DNA from: Tritrichomonas foetus
Taxonomy: Eukaryota > Parabasalia > Tritrichomonadida > Tritrichomonadidae
Direction of reading: 5' to 3'
DNA: 55,251 nt
Assembly: GCA_001839685.1 (NCBI GenBank)
Contig: MLAK01000822.1
Coordinates: 1 to 55,251, forward strand
Shown: positions 35,911 to 46,218 of the stretch, piece after piece
Numbering within the stretch: the stretch's first letter is position 1
Layout of the letters: each line of letters begins with the position of its first letter
Position numbers and translations under genes: made by a program
Notes under the pieces: model-generated
Database searches by the model: none
What the model saw: only the letters and a program-made list of their open reading frames with translations
Told to the model about the DNA's origin: nothing

Positions 35911-38310
35911 AATATCTATCAAAGTTCTATTTATATAACTGATCTTGATTTGGAGAATACAAAATCAAAATGCTCACAAATCATAAACAATTGTCAAAAT
36001 GAAAATGACTCGATTCAAACAATAAACTTCAAAGAAGATATTAAATCATTTTCTTCATTAATTATCGACTTTATCCAAAAATCAAATCAGCCAATTTCAT
36101 ACGACAAGAAGACTATCAAATCCAATGAAAATGATTTTTTTGACATTTTTAATTCTTTTGAATTTGAAGAACAAGAATTCATTAATGAAATATTATTATT
36201 TATGTTTTCTAGTCAATTCAAACAATCACATCAATATTTAGGAAAAAAAGACTCAATTTTCGAAATCAATATTCCTATTTCAAACAATATTTTCCATGAT
36301 TGTTTGTATTTTACTTTAGCAAAAAGATTTGATCAATCAAATAATATCAAGTCAATATCACAGATTCCCCAATCATCATTTTTCTCTCAACTCAAAGCTT
36401 ATTTTCCTTTTTCATTTTTCAGATCAAAAAACTCAGAATTATTTTCTCCTCAAACAATACCTGCATCTCAACTCAAAACACTTATTTCTTTACTCTCATC
36501 AAATAATTCAAAACTTTATTTTCGCGATATCATCCCTGATATCTCAAATAGTTATAAAGAAAATGTAATTCAACTAAATTTACAAGATAAGATGTTTGGA
36601 ATTAGAATATTTAGTTGGTATCCAACTTTCTATGATATAGTTGATACTTACACTGAAGATTCAGATGATCGAATATTACATTTAACAGGATCACCTGGGA
36701 TTGGGAAATCTACATTTATCTGGTATTTTATCCTTCGATGGATTCGATCCATTGAATTAGGTGAAAAATCACCTCAAATTACAGCGTTGAATTTAGAATT
36801 TTATGATCAATCTAATCCAAATAAAATTATTATTTTATCATCAGGTCAAACTTTTTATTTTGGAGAATATACAGACCTAACAGTTGGAAATGAAGTGTCT
36901 GATATAATATATCAAAATCTTTATTACTATAAACATGGAAATGTTTATAGAATCAAAAATAATGAAGACACAAAAAATCTCAATAACGAATGTCTTACAT
37001 TTGAATATAACAATAAATATTTTAATGTTACTGTTGATTGGAGAATATTTCGAATTTTCTATATTATTGATGGAATTCCTGATCTTAATAAAACAAGATA
37101 TGGGAAAGTTTTGATGTGTTCTTCATATAACAAATCTCATCAGTGCTTTGGTTCAAAAAAATTTGTCACATATTTGGCACCATTATGCTATCCTAATGAA
37201 TTTGTTAATGCATTATTATTATCAAATTCAATGAATAAAAAACGAATTTTGACTTTTGCACCAACAATTGCAGGATTTATCAATTTCAACATCCGTGATA
37301 CTTTAAGTATAGCGAATCAATATGATTATTCATGCCTTGGAGATTATTTGATTCTTCAAATGCAACATCAACTTTTAAAATCTGAAGAAACATATCAAAT
37401 TTTATCCCATATTATTCATAATAAAAAATATATTTTTATATTTTGTTCAGATACTGATCAACCTTCACGATGTTTTTCAATCGAACAACAACAGTTTATT
37501 CATTTTACATCAGAATCCTCCGAAAACTTATCATATCAAATGAAAAACGATCAACAATTAAAAGAACAAGAAAAGGTTTTAAAGCTAATTAATTCCATAG
37601 TTAATCTTGAAAATAAAAGTTTGCAAGGCATTCTTTTCGAAGCTAGTAGTAGATTCAAATTAAATCACCCATTTTTACTCAATTGTATAGAAATGATATC
37701 TGATTCAAGTGGTCAATTACGAGAAAATACTGATCATCAACATTTTCAATTGTTTTTCAATGCATGCAGTGAAGTTATTGAAATTCATTATTCAAAACAT
37801 GATTTAGAAATCAACGAATTTGCTCGAAAGATTTCTGAAAATAAGAATAAATATGTGAATTATTTATTTATCCCAAAAAACAATCAAAAATTATATGATT
37901 TCATTTTATATGATGTATCACAAAATGTTTTATATCTATTTCAAATGACTGTTGGGCAAACTCATGGTTTTCGTGGTACAGAACTCGATACTATATATGA
38001 AGCATTGACAAAAGCTCAAACCAAAGTGAATAATGTTATTTATATTCATTTTCGAAATTATCGACAAAATCTTCATCGTTCCTTTCTGAATCGAGGAGAA
38101 AATCAAACTGCATGTCATTACCTTCAGAAATATGAAACATTTAAAATCTATTTTTGCTCATTAGCTATACGAGAGAGTGAAGATATAATATTATTCTACA
38201 ATTCGATTAAGGAACAAACTCCAAAACAAAGATTTAAAGAGATGGTTGATTTCAGTAGTCGATACAAAAATGATGAAAATGAGAGAAAATCACATAAATC
38301 TAAGAAATAA
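35911..38310 (+). pseudogene. Crinkler/RHS-like P-loop NTPase, copy 2, 5'-truncated
   Basis: About 799 codons nearly identical to the copy-1 protein from NIYQSSIYITDLD onward. It lacks copy 1's N-terminal 265 residues and any equivalent ATG start. The P-loop, IIDGIPD, and the complete C-terminus with YDFILYD and LFQMTVGQTHGF are intact, and there are no internal stops. The frame extends upstream only to a TTG at 35872. An N at 35909 marks the junction. Either a truncated duplicate, a gene whose start lies in another frame (the ATG at 35808 would need a one-base change at the N), or an assembly collapse would explain it. The intact frame argues that selection acted until recently or that the copy is expressed. 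Confidence 0.6.
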
Positions 38311-38378
38311 TCTAAAAAATATTTTTCTGATTAAATCCTAAAAATATTAATTATTTTCATGATAATCTCATTCATTCA

Positions 38379-38398
38379 TGAAAGATGATCATCTTTCA
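38379..38398. other. 20-bp perfect palindrome, copy 2
   Basis: Identical to 35389-35408 and at the same distance from the stop codon of its copy. Confidence 0.6.
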
Positions 38399-38490
38399 AA
38401 AGAATTTCTGGAATTAGAATTTCCATTTCTAAAAAATATTACACAATCTATTTTATTTAATCTGCATTATTTAATAATAAGAAATAATAA

Positions 38491-39522
38491 GTGGATTACA
38501 CTTTTAAATTGAATTTCAAGAAAATATCATCATAAAAACTGATTTTTCATGAAAATCTACAAGAAATCATTTAATTAATACAAAAAACATGACAAAAAAG
38601 TTTCATCGAAAGCATAGAATAGAGCTAAACATATACACAAGTAATACAAATATGATATAGAAAAAGCAACATTAGATACATATTGGATTAAAAATATAGC
38701 CTGTTAAACTTGCAATATTGTGAGATAATTTCCTCCATGATAACGTGGAGTTATTATCACTGATAATTATACTATTAAGTACTCAAACAACCTCATGACA
38801 AATCGATTATCTTTGGCATATTGAGCACGTTTATTTCGATTCAAAAGATCTCTCTTGAACCTTATACATTCCATAGCCAGCCAATTTGCTCATGAATCTG
38901 ATAATTTTAATAATTGAGTTCCTTCTTTAATGTTTTGGAGTGGACATATTTTTCATGAAGCTTTCATTACCAGAGGATAAGAATTGATTTCTGATTAAAA
39001 CAATAATGATGGATTGTAATTGTATAATTATCTAGAATGTGTTATTTATTTGAGACGCCAGGAAATTTGTTTCAGAAATTAAGAACTGTATGTTACTATT
39101 CTAGAAGAGTATTTCTAAGCCTTTTGGTTTAAGGTTTTGACTTATTTCATAAAAACATGCATCATCACGCATGTAATTTCTAAAACATAAGAATAGCGCC
39201 ATATTTTGTGAATTGAAAGAAACTGAAGTTAATACAATACATCATAATTTAAGATCATATTTAGTAGAAAAGGCTGCCTTTTTGGTTACTTGCATTTTTT
39301 AGAATTTCCTGTTTTTTGGTAATAGGATGCAGTCTTAGACGAGCAGGTTTTTGTTGACTCATGATTTGTTTCTGAATAGCGAACCTTCTTTCAACATAAG
39401 TTCGTGAAACATATGAGTTAACATGCGGGAAACATATCAATAGAAAGAAGGCGCAATGTTTGTGTATTGTGGTGAAAACAATTCAACGAAATTTTTGCCA
39501 TTTTCAATTTTTCAATGTTTAT
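38491..39522. other. Intergenic region upstream of the Sel1-kinase
   Basis: About 1 kb of AT-rich sequence with no frame of note. It has a few short inverted repeats (for example acatgc...gcatgt near 39156-39175) but no RNA gene that I can support. Confidence 0.5.
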
Positions 39523-41229
39523 ATGGTCATAGACAAAATCATGGAAAAGATCACAGAATTCTCTCCTGAACTCTTGGTTGATCTTGGAAAATATTCCATA
39601 TTATCAAATATATGTGAAGGAAGTTTTGGAAGAGTTGTTTTAGTTCAAAATAATGAAACAAACGAAAAATTTGCCGCAAAACTTTGTAAAGACGAATTAC
39701 TTGACACTAAGCAACAACAACGCTTTTTTTCTGAAATATATATTTTGGCTACTGCAACACATCCTGCTGTTTTGAGACTTCGTGGTTTTAATATTTATGA
39801 TTTCCATAAATTTCCAAAACCAATAATTATGACTGATTATTATGAAAATAAATCCCTCCAAAATATTCTTAATTTGGAATCACGAAGTTTGGCCCCAGAA
39901 GACTGGACATCAACAAAAAAGTTTATTAACATTATTGGAATTGCTCTTGGAATGGACTATTTACATTCTAAAAAAATTATACATCGTGATTTAAAACCTG
40001 ATAATATTTTGCTTGATTCAAATTATTATCCGCATATTGGTGATTTTGGATTATCCAAAATTATGATATCAACTAATTCAATGTCACTTAACCCTAGCAT
40101 GTCAGGAACATTTTTATATATGTCACCTGAATCTCTTACTGAAGGAAAAATATCTCGAAAAGGTGATGTTTTTGCATATTCATTCATAGTGTACCAATTG
40201 TTAACCATGAATCATGAATTAATTAGTGGGAAAACTGATTTTCTAAAAATGAATCGTATTGTGAAAGGAGAACGTCCAAAATTGGAATACGTTGAAAATA
40301 AAGCACTTCATCCATTTTTGAGTTCCTTATGGTCTAGTAATCCAATCGAGCGAAAAACTTTTCACGAAATTGTTTGCTACCTTCTTGAACTATTTCATTC
40401 TGATTCTAATATATTTTATGATGAAATCGATTCTGAAGAAGTTGAAGAATATCTCTCCATGTTTGATCTAAAAGAATATGAGAAAGATATTGTTAACACA
40501 CGTGTAACAGAAAGTGCAACAGAAGATGAAGAAACAAGTGAGATACAAAAAGAAGAATTTCATGCTGACCCATCAATTCTAGAAAAAATATTAGAATATG
40601 GTCAGAAGTATGAAAATGGAATAGATGTAGAGCAAGATTATACAACAGCATTTCATCATTACAAAATTGCTGCCGATGCAGGAAATTCTGTTGCAATGTT
40701 TCGATTAGGAAAATTATTATTAAACGGGTATGGAGAAGAGAAAAATCCTCAAGAAGCAATGCATTATTTCAAAATGTCTGCAGATGCTGGAAACTCTGAC
40801 GGAATGAATAATTACGCATATATGCTAAAACAAGGTTATAGCCTGGCGTCAGATATATACAAAACGATGAATCCTTTAAAAATAGCAAAACGAATTTATC
40901 ATTATCCAATTGATACATTGTATAAAATTCCTGCTTTGATGAGAGGTGAAATCATTGGGAGAGATTTGAGAGAAGCCACAAGATATTTGAAAATGTCAGC
41001 AGATGCTGGAAATCCTGTAGGAATGTATAATTATGGATTAGCCCTCAAAAAAGGCGAAGGAACTCCGATAAATCTTGAAGAAGCAGCGAGATACTTTAAA
41101 ATGTCAGCTGACACTGGAAATTCAAGAGCAATGGCGACATATGGACGAATGTTGATGAAAGGAATTGGTGTTCCAAAAAACACTGAAGAAGGAGAAAAAT
41201 ATATGAAAATGGCAACAGATTCACAATGA
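39523..41229 (+). CDS. Protein kinase with C-terminal Sel1 repeats
   Basis: A 568-residue protein from the ATG at 39523; an ATG at 39541 is equally possible, and the frame continues upstream only to a TTG. The kinase domain covers about 24-290: glycine loop with EGSFGRVV (about 32-39), K53, HRDLKPDN with D146, DFG with D164, and MSPES as the APE-like motif. It looks like a tyrosine-kinase-like (TKL) family member and all catalytic residues are present. An acidic linker (about 310-360) leads to Sel1-like repeats at about 370-449 and 490-568, each with an AADAGN or SADAGN signature. They are split by a 40-residue insert. Kinase plus Sel1 is a common trichomonad combination. Sel1 repeats act as scaffolds, so substrates are probably recruited through them. 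Target unknown. Confidence 0.85.
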   Translation: MVIDKIMEKITEFSPELLVDLGKYSILSNICEGSFGRVVLVQNNETNEKFAAKLCKDELLDTKQQQRFFSEIYILATATHPAVLRLRGFNIYDFHKFPKPIIMTDYYENKSLQNILNLESRSLAPEDWTSTKKFINIIGIALGMDYLHSKKIIHRDLKPDNILLDSNYYPHIGDFGLSKIMISTNSMSLNPSMSGTFLYMSPESLTEGKISRKGDVFAYSFIVYQLLTMNHELISGKTDFLKMNRIVKGERPKLEYVENKALHPFLSSLWSSNPIERKTFHEIVCYLLELFHSDSNIFYDEIDSEEVEEYLSMFDLKEYEKDIVNTRVTESATEDEETSEIQKEEFHADPSILEKILEYGQKYENGIDVEQDYTTAFHHYKIAADAGNSVAMFRLGKLLLNGYGEEKNPQEAMHYFKMSADAGNSDGMNNYAYMLKQGYSLASDIYKTMNPLKIAKRIYHYPIDTLYKIPALMRGEIIGRDLREATRYLKMSADAGNPVGMYNYGLALKKGEGTPINLEEAARYFKMSADTGNSRAMATYGRMLMKGIGVPKNTEEGEKYMKMATDSQ

Positions 41230-41671
41230 CGATTTTATCGTGCTTATCTTTTATAAACTTTTTTAATTTTGTTTCGAAATGATTAATTATTAGAAAATAT
41301 TCATAAAGTTGCATCCAACGTTCATTTGATATTTCAAATTAATATTCATCCAAAAGCTATATCAATAAGGCTTAATATCATATGAAAAATAAAGATTATG
41401 AAATATGATATTTCGGATATTTCTTCTTGTGCCAGAAAAAAACAATAAAAATGGTTAACTTGATGTCTCTCATTCATTTGGTTTTCTGAGGAGAAAGATA
41501 AAACTCTCAAAAAGTAAATGTATTATTGAAAAAGTTAAATTGTTAAATGTTGATTGATGGATGTAAAGAATTTCAACGTATTTTATCTCGATATTTAGAA
41601 AGAAATTTTTCAATCCTTATTTGTCTTCGAAAAAAAATAGATTTATTTGAATTATCGTCGCTTGATTTTTC
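41230..41671. other. Intergenic region
   Basis: AT-rich spacer between two plus-strand genes. No gene or repeat is apparent. Confidence 0.5.
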
Positions 41672-44437
41672 ATGCAGAATAAGCATCTTGTTCCTCGACC
41701 AGCTATTCCGAAAAGGACTGTAGCTTCGAGAAACGCTGGAAACGCACCCAGAAAAAGTGATCAATCGTCAATTAAAAAAATCGAAACTTCAGCAAACAAT
41801 ATCTCACGCAAAGCAAGGACAGCATCAACTCCTCATGAAGTAAGAAATCGAACCATTGCGCAGACTATTCGTACAAACTCGCCTGCCCAAAATATATTCA
41901 ATCAAACTCCTTCAATAAAACGAAATCAACTTCCTTTTAAATTACAAAACAGTTATTCAAGTGACGGTGAATATTCTTCAAGCGATTCATCTTCAATCAT
42001 GACAATTATTCCAAGAATTAAAACGAATATGAGGAGGGCCAGTGGGGGCTCAAAAGTTTGCTGTAGAACGCCGGGTGCTGGTTTCAGCTCAACTGCCAGG
42101 CCAGGAAATTTGAAATTCAAGGTTCAATTATCAGATGATTATGATATAAGCGATGATGAAATACAACAAACACCAAATCCTAAAAGAAGTGAAACGAGTT
42201 TAAAAAATAAAAATTCACCAAAATTTGAAACTCCAAAATTAGAAAATCCAAAAAATGACAACATAACACCGAAAAAAGGAAAAAATGATTTTCCAACTAA
42301 AACTGAATTGAAACCTGTTTCTAATCCATTTAATAAATCAATGCCCATCCCCTCTTTGAAACAACAAAAATTATCAATAAATAAAAAAGAATATTTTTTA
42401 ATTGACAAAGCGAGAGTTCAAATTCATTTCCCAGAATTTGATGACATTTATTTTAGTCGAAATTTAAGAACTTCTTATGACGATTACATATTTGATGCTG
42501 ATTTTGATGAAGATTTTTCAGATTTAATTCCGAAACTTCCTTTCCCTGATGAGAATCAATCTAATTTAAATAAATCGGCAAATCCACTCCAAGATAATTC
42601 AATACAAATTAATTCTAAATTCAAAGAAGTTTTAGAATCTAAACCACTTTCCAAATCAAAACAAAAAAGCAAACGAAGTTTAAGACCAAGCTCACTTTTT
42701 AATGCTCAAGAACAAGAAAAACAATTAAAAATAAATACCGAACTTTCTTATTCATTGAATTCTTTTACTGATAAAGAAATTGCCACTTCACAAAGCAGTT
42801 ACGTAGAACCATTAAAACCTGTTGTTAATTTAGCGAATTGTGAATTTGATCGAAAAAGGTTTTCCCTTGAATATTATTATCGTTTTAATGTTGTTCATTC
42901 TGAGAGAAAACCTTTACATTTTTATTCAAATCAAATGCGTTGTAAACTTCCTGTTTCTTATGTTCCTTATTTCCCGATTGAAAAGATAAAATCTATGAAT
43001 GTTGTGTTAGATACTATTGGATTAAGTTCACCATTTTTGCATAAAAATATTAAAGATCATAATAAGCCATTTCCTGTTATAATAGGTTCACATTGTAGTG
43101 AAATTCCATTATCATCACAAATTTCAAAGCCAACATTTCCATCCTTAAATAGTCTTGGACATAGTCTTGAAAAACTTGGTGCTTTTCCTTTTATTTCTGA
43201 AAAATTATTTCCTTTCGAATTAAATGTTCAAGGAATTCTTTCTAATTATGAAAATTTGAATACAAATGAAGAAAAATCTCAATTCACACTTGCTTATGCA
43301 TCAAATATGTTTTCATCAACATTAAATCCTTATAGTTTTATGAAATATAATGACATTCCACTTTATTCAAGTCTAATTAAAATTCGATCCAATGATTCTT
43401 TTATTCGTGCATATTTATTGCCAAATCGAATTTTGGTTGGAGATTATACAATGGAAATTAATGAATTAACTCACGCTGACATTTTACAATCAAAATGTGT
43501 TCGAATTTGCAATTATGACCGCGAATTCATTTTTGATACAAATGAAGAATTTGAAGCATCTTTATGGGTTAGTTCAATTAAATCATTGGTTTTAAATTCG
43601 AATGTGTCTGCATTAAATTTGCATCTTTTCATTCTTTCCTCTCATCATCCATCAACCTCAATTCAAAATCAAATCATTGCTGCTGTAATTTCCCCGTTTA
43701 TTTTATTTTCTGTTGTTTTATTAAGCAAAGAAAATTTCAAAAATTATGTTTTAGATCTATTCAATATTTTGAAATCAGAAAATCAAATTGATTTTTTTAT
43801 GCGTTCTATAATTCTTGCTGAATTTACTTTAAATTGCTTTGATAAAGTCTTTTGTATAAGTTCAAATTATTCTCGTGCCATTATTGCTATCTTCACATCA
43901 GTTTCAAAGAAATGGCTGGATTATTTTGTTGGAAATTATATCAATAATGATATTTCACGGCCTGTTGATCTATTAAGTTTAGTATATTCTTTATTTTCTT
44001 TAATTAATGATGAAAGTTTATATGTTATTCGATGCATAGTTTTATACTCATGTGCAATTTGTCCTGCCGGTTATCATCCAATGATTCCATTCTTCAATCT
44101 TTTGAAGGCATCTATTCGAACATATCAAGTGAATACTACTTTTTCTGATTTTGATGAACTGATTCAAAACCTAGTGAAAAGTCCGTATGAAAATCGAACA
44201 ATGATTGAGTTGATTCCATTTACTAACAAAATAATTCAAACAATTCCAAAAATTGAAGGAAATAAAAATGCATTAAATGAAAATGCAGATGCAATATATA
44301 AGTATCTTCTTGATAACATTAATAAGGTACTTCCTGAATTTAAAGTATTTGCAAATATAAATATTTCGAAGAATCCTGTAGTGATGTCATATTACCAAAA
44401 TTTGTTGTTTTTATTAAGAGATTTTATTAATATATAA
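41672..44437 (+). CDS. Hypothetical protein with a PH-like domain and helical C-terminus
   Basis: A 921-residue protein. The first 380 residues are basic and Ser/Pro/Asn-rich (for example PRPAIPKRTVASRN) and look disordered. A PH-like domain is likely at about 570-650: IPLYSSLIKIRS, then FIRAYLLPNRILVG and a final helix with W (FEASLWVSSIKSLV). The last 270 residues are helical. One segment, LYSCAICPAGYHP, is faintly reminiscent of the FLRFICPAI motif of RasGAP domains, but the catalytic arginine cannot be placed. It may be a membrane-associated regulator of small GTPases; this is weak inference. The ATG at 41672 follows a gatttttc string. Confidence 0.55.
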   Translation: MQNKHLVPRPAIPKRTVASRNAGNAPRKSDQSSIKKIETSANNISRKARTASTPHEVRNRTIAQTIRTNSPAQNIFNQTPSIKRNQLPFKLQNSYSSDGEYSSSDSSSIMTIIPRIKTNMRRASGGSKVCCRTPGAGFSSTARPGNLKFKVQLSDDYDISDDEIQQTPNPKRSETSLKNKNSPKFETPKLENPKNDNITPKKGKNDFPTKTELKPVSNPFNKSMPIPSLKQQKLSINKKEYFLIDKARVQIHFPEFDDIYFSRNLRTSYDDYIFDADFDEDFSDLIPKLPFPDENQSNLNKSANPLQDNSIQINSKFKEVLESKPLSKSKQKSKRSLRPSSLFNAQEQEKQLKINTELSYSLNSFTDKEIATSQSSYVEPLKPVVNLANCEFDRKRFSLEYYYRFNVVHSERKPLHFYSNQMRCKLPVSYVPYFPIEKIKSMNVVLDTIGLSSPFLHKNIKDHNKPFPVIIGSHCSEIPLSSQISKPTFPSLNSLGHSLEKLGAFPFISEKLFPFELNVQGILSNYENLNTNEEKSQFTLAYASNMFSSTLNPYSFMKYNDIPLYSSLIKIRSNDSFIRAYLLPNRILVGDYTMEINELTHADILQSKCVRICNYDREFIFDTNEEFEASLWVSSIKSLVLNSNVSALNLHLFILSSHHPSTSIQNQIIAAVISPFILFSVVLLSKENFKNYVLDLFNILKSENQIDFFMRSIILAEFTLNCFDKVFCISSNYSRAIIAIFTSVSKKWLDYFVGNYINNDISRPVDLLSLVYSLFSLINDESLYVIRCIVLYSCAICPAGYHPMIPFFNLLKASIRTYQVNTTFSDFDELIQNLVKSPYENRTMIELIPFTNKIIQTIPKIEGNKNALNENADAIYKYLLDNINKVLPEFKVFANINISKNPVVMSYYQNLLFLLRDFINI

Positions 44438-44615
44438 ATTGCGTGATATTAATATCGATTTTTTTTTTTTTTTTTTTTTTTTAGATTCTTTCATTCACAT
44501 CACGAATATGTATAGAATTATGAAAATAATCATATCTCATATAAATGCAGAAACAAAAAGAAAAGTTGTTTTTATGTAAAATATACATTTATTTATTATT
44601 AATAAAATAATCTAA
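44438..44615. other. Convergent intergenic region with T24 tract
   Basis: Short spacer between converging genes with a run of 24 T at 44459-44482. Similar A or T runs lie at other gene ends in this window. Confidence 0.7.
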
Positions 44616-46031
44616 TTATTGTGTCTGTACTTTTTCATCTTCATCATCTACTTGCGTATCTTCAAACAATTGGTTGTTATTTTCATTGAGAGCATCTTCT
44701 TCATCAATCATCTTTTCAATTTCCAGAATTTCGTCGCTGTCAACTTCATCAAACAATTTTTCTTCTTCAGGAAGGGCTGGAAAATGAATTTCCACCATAA
44801 AAAGCACCATCAAGTTCACAACAGCATGTGTTAATAATGTATTAAATGGTTTCACTTTTAATTCTGGCTTGAAAGTCAAAAGTGAATATCCAAATATTTC
44901 AAAAATTATTGCAATTGCAATTGCACCTGAATATAGCTTCAGTATGAATTTCTCTGTGTCATCTGTTTTCTGAAAAGCAGACTTCATCAAAGAGATCATC
45001 CATGCACCAGCTACACAAATAAATAATAAACTAGAAATTTCCATAATTTGTTCCAATTTTTCAGATAAATTAAAAAAGTCTGTGATGCACTTTGAAATGA
45101 AATTGAAAATGAAATAAATACAAAAGAAGAGAATTTTCTTTGAGTAGAATGATGAATCCAGAACTCGATTCTTGTAGTTCACTAAATCAAAAATAATTAT
45201 GAAATAAATTGCAAAGAAAGAAATAAAAACTGACGAAAATAAAATATCCAGAATATGGAAGATCGATGATGGAAAATAAAGATTCAAAACTTCTAATGGA
45301 TTATTAATCAAAATAGAAGTCACTAATAAATATAATGTGTATTTTTGTTCAGTTCTCCACAAATTTTTGGGAAACTTTTTCAGTCTGAAAATCATTAAAA
45401 TCAAAAACAAAAATTCAACAAAAGCATAAACCATTCTAATGCCCAAAATCATCATTTCATGAAGTGAACAGCCATATTGCCATGAAAAAGTGCTGAACTG
45501 ATAAGCACGAGTGAAAATTTCAAAAGATGTGTTTAAAAGCAATACATCATAATCGATATTAGTTTCTTTCAAGAAAACAAAAGGTGTTGATTCCAAAGAA
45601 GTTCTCGTTGAAGTGACCGTTGTTTTCACGTTTTGATAAGATTGATGTCTTATCGTGATATTATCTTTGAAATATGTTGCTGTGAAATTTGCTTCAACTG
45701 GGGCTGAAATCTTTCCCCCGAGCGACTGTCGACGAAATGTGATTGAAAAATGTTGGTATTTGTTGGTCGGTTTGAGATTTGTAAATTTCATATAAAATCG
45801 TGAAAGGGCTGATGTTTCGCGCATTTCCAAAATATTTTTCGTATCTTCTTTGATTTCCAAAGACGGACCGAAACAGCTTATAAAGACGGTAATTACTGCG
45901 ATTGCTAAAAATGTAAAAACTGTAATGAGTGTCTCCCATTTACTTGCTACTTCAAGCGTCATATTTGGCTCGATATGATCATCGTCGGAAAAAGGGACAC
46001 TTTGGATGTCGTTTTGAAGTTCTCCATTCAT
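44616..46031 (-). CDS. Wntless/TMEM181-like multi-pass membrane protein
   Basis: A 471-residue membrane protein. One N-terminal membrane segment (about 35-52, LITVFTFLAIAVITVFI) is followed by a lumenal beta-rich domain of about 140 residues with NxT sites. Seven more hydrophobic helices run from about 200 to 425, and the tail is long, acidic and cytosolic. This 1 + 7 layout, and the segment EQKYTLYLLVTSILINNPLEV at the third-fourth helix border, resemble Wntless and TMEM181, cargo receptors of the Golgi/endosome route. With no Wnt expected in a protist, a general trafficking role is inferred. It is divergent from the syntaxin-like gene with under 200 bases between, so the two may share a promoter region. 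Confidence 0.55.
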   Translation of the reverse strand: MNGELQNDIQSVPFSDDDHIEPNMTLEVASKWETLITVFTFLAIAVITVFISCFGPSLEIKEDTKNILEMRETSALSRFYMKFTNLKPTNKYQHFSITFRRQSLGGKISAPVEANFTATYFKDNITIRHQSYQNVKTTVTSTRTSLESTPFVFLKETNIDYDVLLLNTSFEIFTRAYQFSTFSWQYGCSLHEMMILGIRMVYAFVEFLFLILMIFRLKKFPKNLWRTEQKYTLYLLVTSILINNPLEVLNLYFPSSIFHILDILFSSVFISFFAIYFIIIFDLVNYKNRVLDSSFYSKKILFFCIYFIFNFISKCITDFFNLSEKLEQIMEISSLLFICVAGAWMISLMKSAFQKTDDTEKFILKLYSGAIAIAIIFEIFGYSLLTFKPELKVKPFNTLLTHAVVNLMVLFMVEIHFPALPEEEKLFDEVDSDEILEIEKMIDEEDALNENNNQLFEDTQVDDEDEKVQTQ

Positions 46032-46040
46032 TTTGTTTTT

Positions 46041-46050
46041 CCACTTTTTC
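46041..46050 (-). promoter_or_regulatory. Promoter-like CCACTTTTTC (reverse orientation)
   Basis: The plus-strand ccactttttc lies 10 bases upstream of the Wntless-like ATG. On the gene strand it reads gaaaaagtgg, matching the thioredoxin-fold gene. The role is inferred. Confidence 0.35.
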
Positions 46051-46218
46051 AGATTTCTATGATTTCTGTGTAAATAGAATATCTATGAATTTTCAGATTG
46101 TGGATATGAACTTTTTCCTTATTTATATGGACCTTCTTCAAAACTATAGACCATATTAACACATAAAAAGTTCATATTGTAGATTTGAATTAATTTTAAT
46201 CGTATAATTTGATTGAAG

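Larger units (their letters stand above)
35911..38490 (+). repeat. Tandem segmental duplication, copy 2
   Basis: Second copy of the 2,580-base block at 32921-35500. Copy 2 contains no N, so it supplies the bases that are ambiguous in copy 1 if the assembly is correct. The right end of identity is after gaaataataa. Confidence 0.95.
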
